Source: Desulfobacter sp.
Lineage (GTDB): Bacteria > Desulfobacterota > Desulfobacteria > Desulfobacterales > Desulfobacteraceae
Length of the DNA: 10,158 bases
Assembly: GCA_030145005.1 (NCBI GenBank)
Contig: JAQYWJ010000063.1
Span: 1-10,158 of the forward strand
Reading direction: 5' to 3'
Part shown: positions 7,343 to 10,158 of the stretch, one piece after another
Layout: every line of letters starts with the position of its first letter
Position numbering within the stretch: position 1 is the stretch's first letter
Made by a program: the position numbers and the translations under genes
Notes under the pieces: model-generated
What the model was told of the DNA's origin: nothing
What the model saw: the letters and a program-made list of their open reading frames with translations, nothing else
Databases searched by the model: none

Positions 7343-8689
7343 TTACGCTTGCGCGCCTTCTTCCTCAGTTAGTGCATCAGCGGCTTGCGAATCATCCGGC
7401 GTCACTTCAACTACGCTACTTTTTTCTATTATAAGTTCAATCGCCTTTTTTTCAAGCTGGGTATGTTTATAATATTCAAGCTGACGCGGGTCCATGTTGA
7501 AAAAATTCTTGATGGCATCCTTTGTCGCACTCATGGCCTGGGCCATCTCTTCAAAGCCGGCGTCAAGTTCTTCATCGCTAAGCTCCATCTTTTCCTGGGT
7601 AATTACTTTATCCAGGATCAGATGCCGGCGGGCCTGTTTTTCAGCCACATCCCTGTATTTTTCCTGCATGATTTCCCGGCTTAAGCCGACTTCTTCAAGG
7701 GAGGTGTTATTCTGGGCATAGGCCTGTTCTGTCTCAGCAATAATACCGTCAAGTTCACCTTCAACCAGGGCTTGGGGGACTTGAAAGTCTATTTTTTCAA
7801 GAATTTGGGTAAAAACCTGCTCACCCATCTCATGCTTGACCCGCTGGGCAATCCCCTTTTCAAGGTTATCCCGGATGGCAACTTTTACATCTTCAAGGGT
7901 TTCATATTGGTCAAGATCTTTTACGAGGTCATCATTGGCTTCGGGCAGCACCTCTTCCTGGATCTCCTTGAGTGAAACCTTATATTGAATGGTTTTTCCT
8001 TTCAGATTCTCATCATGATAATCATCATCGTAAACCACTTCAACTTCCAGATCCTGAACCGGAATGGCACCGATAAGTTTTTCGGAAAATTCCTTGGGCA
8101 ACGGCTCCTTATTAATAGCTGTAACATAATTTTCAACTTTAGGGGCATGCTCAAAGGCTTCTCCATTTAGAAACCCTTCATAATCAATCAGAACAAAGTC
8201 ATCTTCTTTTACCGGACGTTCCTCTTCGACCTTCCGCTTTGTAGCCATGGTCTTTTGCAGCATATATATCTGGCTTTCAATCTCGGCCTCGCCTACTTCA
8301 TAAAGCCTCTTTTTAATTTCAAGGCCTTGTAAATCAATATCATCCAGTTCAGGTTTAACTTCCACAGTGATCTCAAACGCATAATCAGCATCCGGCTTGA
8401 GTTCCGGGGGGTCAAGTTGGGGCCCGCCCACAATATCTAACTTATGATTTTCAACTGCTTCAACAAAAGCCTCCTGGATCAGGCGCGGGGCAACCTCGGC
8501 ATGAACGTCTGCGGAAAACCGGTTTTCAAGCACTTTCCTGGGAATTTTTCCTTTTCGAAAACCTTTGATATCTGCCTTCTTTTTCAACTCGGCATAGGCT
8601 TTATTCAACTCTTTGGAAATTGTTTCCTTAGGAATTTCAAAAGAAAGCACTTTTTTAATACTACTCTGATCTTCGATTTTTACCTGCAT
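7343..8689 (-). CDS. tig: trigger factor, ribosome-associated chaperone
   Basis: Trigger factor docks at the ribosomal exit tunnel and shields nascent chains. The N-terminal ribosome-binding domain contains the signature GFRKGKIP (43-50). An FKBP-type domain follows (about 160-245, from DDFVLIDYEGFLNGEAF to the YHDENLKGK segment), then the helical chaperone arms (about 246-430) and an acidic tail. The 448 residues are slightly longer than E. coli (432). The usual active-site stretch of the FKBP domain (GxGxxIPGFE) is replaced by NKEPLPKEFSE (193-203), so prolyl isomerase activity may be weak or absent. The ATG has AGGA 7 bases upstream. It is the first gene of the tig-clpP-clpX-lon cluster. 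Confidence 0.96.
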   Translation of the reverse strand: MQVKIEDQSSIKKVLSFEIPKETISKELNKAYAELKKKADIKGFRKGKIPRKVLENRFSADVHAEVAPRLIQEAFVEAVENHKLDIVGGPQLDPPELKPDADYAFEITVEVKPELDDIDLQGLEIKKRLYEVGEAEIESQIYMLQKTMATKRKVEEERPVKEDDFVLIDYEGFLNGEAFEHAPKVENYVTAINKEPLPKEFSEKLIGAIPVQDLEVEVVYDDDYHDENLKGKTIQYKVSLKEIQEEVLPEANDDLVKDLDQYETLEDVKVAIRDNLEKGIAQRVKHEMGEQVFTQILEKIDFQVPQALVEGELDGIIAETEQAYAQNNTSLEEVGLSREIMQEKYRDVAEKQARRHLILDKVITQEKMELSDEELDAGFEEMAQAMSATKDAIKNFFNMDPRQLEYYKHTQLEKKAIELIIEKSSVVEVTPDDSQAADALTEEEGAQA

Positions 8690-8804
8690 GATTTTGTCCT
8701 GTTATATCCTGTTAATTGGCGTTCTTCTAAACGCATCTTCAAAAATAATAATTATACCCTAACTGATTTATTACACGGTACAAACACTTTACACAAAGTT
8801 TATT

Positions 8805-8833
8805 AAAATACCCCGTCTTCATGGTGGTGTCAA
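8805..8833 (-). promoter_or_regulatory. candidate promoter of the tig-clpP-clpX-lon cluster
   Basis: On the minus strand a perfect TTGACA (8833-8828) is followed after 17 bases by TATTTT (8810-8805), about 115 bases upstream of tig. A 5-bp inverted repeat GGTGT/ACACC (8826-8830 and 8844-8848) overlaps the -35 box and might be an operator. A closer TATAAT (8757-8752) has no good -35 box. No CIRCE element or clear sigma-32 promoter was seen. Confidence 0.55.
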
Positions 8834-8931
8834 GGGAATTGCCACACCCCATAGATAGGGTCAAAGCCTAGGCCGTGTAACTTTTTAATCCATTTCAAAT
8901 TATGGCGCAGGGCTAACGGGAAAGATTGATC

Positions 8932-8960
8932 TTGATTTTTTTTATTCTAAGTGATAAATA
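8932..8960 (+). promoter_or_regulatory. candidate tRNA-Pro promoter
   Basis: TTGATT (8932-8937), a 17-base spacer and TAAATA (8955-8960) precede the tRNA by 22 bases. The boxes are imperfect, but the placement suits a short tRNA leader. Confidence 0.35.
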
Positions 8961-8982
8961 TTTTTTTCAATTTTTTAGATAT

Positions 8983-9059
<77 letters not shown>

Positions 9060-9067
9060 GTGATAGC

Positions 9068-9105
9068 AAGGGTTTCAGAGTTCTTCTTTGAAACCCTTTT
9101 TCTTT
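9068..9105 (+). terminator. intrinsic terminator of tRNA-Pro
   Basis: AAGGGTTTCA (9068-9077) pairs perfectly with TGAAACCCTT (9089-9098) across an 11-base loop. A T-rich tract follows. It starts 9 bases after the tRNA CCA and lies inside the antisense integrase frame. Confidence 0.8.
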
Positions 9106-9405
9106 TGGTTGGGACCAATGGCTGGGGCTTTTCAATTTTCGACGCAAATCTCCCGGATATGGAATCCATAGCATCCTCTATGGCACCATCCAGCTTATGA
9201 AGGTATGTTTCAGTTGTACGGGCTTCTGAATGGCCTAAAATATTCTGAATCGTTTTCGTTGAAATTTTGGGGTTATCAGCTAAGAGTGGGGCCATAAGGT
9301 GCCGTAGTGTATGAAATCCAAGATACGGATCTATCCCGGCCCTTTTACAAAGCCCTTTCATGAAAAAGGTGACAATTATTCTATATAGATCAAGTTAAAG
9401 AAAAG

Positions 9406-9478
9406 CCCCTTGCCGGTGTCCGCTCCGATGCACCGCTCGGGGGCGAGCCGCGTGCGCTCCGGTGCTCCCCCGGCAGGG
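9406..9478. repeat. GC-rich nested stem-loop element
   Basis: The outer stem pairs TGCCGG (9411-9416) with CCGGCA (9470-9475), extended by CCC/GGG (9407-9409 with 9476-9478) across a bulged T. The middle stem pairs GCACCG (9430-9435) with CGGTGC (9460-9465). The inner hairpin is GCTCG-GGGG-CGAGC (9435-9448), sharing one base with the middle arm. CGCTCCG(A/G)TGC occurs twice as a direct repeat (9421-9431 and 9455-9465). GC is far above the flanks. It could be a dispersed palindromic repeat, a structured RNA, or a transposon end. No T-run follows. Confidence 0.65.
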
Positions 9479-9496
9479 ACTAACGGCCTTTGGCTG

Positions 9497-9523
9497 ATAA
9501 TATAAAGAATATTTCGATATTAT
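9497..9523. repeat. AT-rich inverted repeat
   Basis: ATAATAT (9497-9503) and ATATTAT (9517-9523) flank 13 bases. It lies just after the GC-rich element and just before a GGAGGA motif. Confidence 0.4.
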
Positions 9524-9530
9524 GGAGGAA

Positions 9531-9553
9531 TTTTAGCTATATCATGGCTAAAA
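9531..9553. repeat. short inverted repeat TTTTAGC/GCTAAAA
   Basis: TTTTAGC (9531-9537) and GCTAAAA (9547-9553) form a 7-bp stem with a 9-base loop that contains an ATG at 9544. If transcribed, the hairpin would hide that start codon. It is short and AT-rich, so chance is possible. Confidence 0.35.
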
Positions 9554-9577
9554 ACTATCGCCCTTCGGTTGATGGGC

Positions 9578-9823
9578 TTACAGAAATTTTCGATTTTCGT
9601 GGAGAAAGAATTTAGGCAGTAGGGAAAGACTGTGGCCACGAGAAATCAAAAATCCCCGTAACCCTAAAAAGGCCTCAAGGCCGGCAAGGCCAAGTTTTAT
9701 AAATTTTTTTGCTATCTGTAGCGGCCTGATGTCATAATCACCCAGATATGCACTCATAGATAATTTCGGCAAAAAAAGAGGGAAACAGATCTTTGAATAT
9801 TTCCTATTTTGTTTTAACTGCAC
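9578..9823 (-). CDS. doubtful small reading frame, hypothetical
   Basis: This 81-codon frame starts at GTG without a Shine-Dalgarno and overlaps the end of the next upstream frame by 20 bases. The product is basic and leucine-rich, with a repetitive segment (GLAGLEAFLGLRGF) that merely reflects the repeated AAGGCC-type DNA beneath it. An open frame also exists on the plus strand over the same bases. I do not recognise it and suspect non-coding repeat DNA. Confidence 0.15.
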   Translation of the reverse strand: MQLKQNRKYSKICFPLFLPKLSMSAYLGDYDIRPLQIAKKFIKLGLAGLEAFLGLRGFLISRGHSLSLLPKFFLHENRKFL

Positions 9824-10013
9824 TAACCAGCTTAGTTATCTGTTCTATGCCATCAAACGTTGATGGCATTTTTTCATCATCTGTAATAATTCCACTGAAT
9901 ATTATAGTCTCAAATTTTTCAAGAGTCTCTTTGTTCTGCTTTGCAAGTTTTACGGAAAATTCAGAATAACTTTGTATAAAGCGGCATAAAGTTTTACGAA
10001 GTTCCAATTGCAA
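9804..10013 (-). CDS. hypothetical small protein or gene fragment
   Basis: The 69-residue frame is hydrophilic and looks helical in its first half, with more protein-like composition than the other strand. The only start is TTG without a Shine-Dalgarno. The frame stays open upstream to a TAA at about 10065-10063, with no ATG or GTG, so it may be the tail of a disrupted gene. A perfect 10-bp palindrome lies within it. I recognise no family. Confidence 0.3.
   Translation of the reverse strand: MQLELRKTLCRFIQSYSEFSVKLAKQNKETLEKFETIIFSGIITDDEKMPSTFDGIEQITKLVSAVKTK
9847..9874 (+). terminator. possible intrinsic terminator, plus strand
   Basis: ATGCCATCAA (9847-9856) and TTGATGGCAT (9860-9869) form a perfect 10-bp stem with a 3-base loop, followed by T at 9869-9874. 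It looks like a terminator for rightward transcription, but no plus-strand gene precedes it. It may instead be a leftover end of a mobile element. Confidence 0.4.
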
Positions 10014-10058
10014 TATCTGGGAAACAATTGATTTAGGCTCATGTCGCGTTTTGGGGTC

Positions 10059-10158
10059 TTACTTGATCATCACCTCAATAAGTGAGTGAAGCAGGGATTT
10101 CCCTCGTTTACCAACATTATGAACGAACTCGAAAAATCCGAGGTAAAAAGGAAGTTTC
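10059..10158 (-). CDS. C-terminal end of an unidentified gene, cut by the window edge
   Basis: A minus-strand frame enters at the right edge and runs 32 codons to a TAA at 10061-10059. The visible tail is aromatic and basic (LGFFEFVHNVGKRGKSLL, then a short helix-like end). It is too short to assign. Given the neighbouring integrase relic, a mobile-element or transposase gene is possible, but nothing in the sequence proves it. Confidence 0.4.
   Translation of the reverse strand, partial: KLPFYLGFFEFVHNVGKRGKSLLHSLIEVMIK

Larger units (their letters stand above)
8690..8982. other. intergenic region between tig and tRNA-Pro
   Basis: These 293 bases between divergent genes hold the tig promoter candidates and a possible tRNA-Pro promoter. 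The perfect 8-base palindrome GCCTAGGC lies near 8866-8873. I see no coding frame with a Shine-Dalgarno. The T/A-rich part (8936-8980) directly precedes the tRNA. Confidence 0.6.
9362..10058. other. gene-poor, probably degraded mobile DNA
   Basis: This stretch holds no confidently coding frame. It contains a GC-rich nested stem-loop (9406-9478), an AT-rich inverted repeat (9497-9523), a TTTTAGC/GCTAAAA hairpin (9531-9553), three closely spaced AAGGCC units (about 9667-9692) and a 10-bp perfect hairpin (9847-9869). A 23-codon plus-strand frame (9544-9615) follows GGAGGA at 14 bases and looks like a chance or broken gene start. Two minus-strand frames are listed separately at low confidence. 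Confidence 0.55.

Noticed and set aside
9394..9485. An integron attC-like site (GTTA and TAAC flanking a palindromic core)
   Set aside because: An attC site begins with an AAC-type box and ends with a GTT-type box. Here the order is reversed and the boxes do not fit the RYYYAAC/GTTRRRY consensus.
9544..9615. A 23-codon plus-strand frame after GGAGGA
   Set aside because: The spacing of 14 bases is long, the frame is very short, and the start codon lies in a hairpin loop. There is no recognisable product.

Overview
The window is a bacterial chromosome segment of moderate GC. Gene content and order (leuB, rho, and a tig-clpP-clpX-lon block) suggest a sulfate-reducing deltaproteobacterium (Desulfobacterota), perhaps of the Desulfobacter/Desulfobacterium group. 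That placement is inferred from protein character and gene order, not from a database comparison.

Positions 1-1300 carry leuB (3-isopropylmalate dehydrogenase) with a strong Shine-Dalgarno, a TTG start and its own intrinsic terminator. Facing it on the minus strand is a two-gene tRNA unit, tRNA-Val(UAC) then tRNA-Asp(GUC), with a good sigma-70 promoter and a terminator. Next, on the plus strand, is a rho gene whose product lacks the usual N-terminal helix bundle. A bidirectional terminator separates rho from the oppositely oriented proteostasis cluster.

Positions 2985-8689 (minus strand) hold tig, clpP, clpX and lon, transcribed in that order from a promoter region upstream of tig. Trigger factor binds nascent chains at the ribosome. 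ClpX unfolds substrates for the ClpP peptidase. Lon is an independent ATP-dependent protease. clpP-clpX-lon are packed with gaps of 3 and 18 bases, and the clpX Shine-Dalgarno lies inside the end of clpP.

From about 8983 the window becomes accessory. A tRNA-Pro(UGG) gene is abutted by the 3' part of a tyrosine-recombinase gene whose frame runs antisense through the tRNA. This is the usual signature of an element integrated at a tRNA 3' end, but the integrase has lost its N-terminal half. Beyond it are about 700 bases of gene-poor, probably degraded mobile DNA: a GC-rich nested stem-loop element (9406-9478), several smaller inverted repeats, weak small reading frames on the minus strand, and the end of an unidentified minus-strand gene leaving the window at 10158. 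I found no clear new defence or metabolic system. The most notable items are the short Rho, the structured repeat and the truncated tRNA-Pro element.
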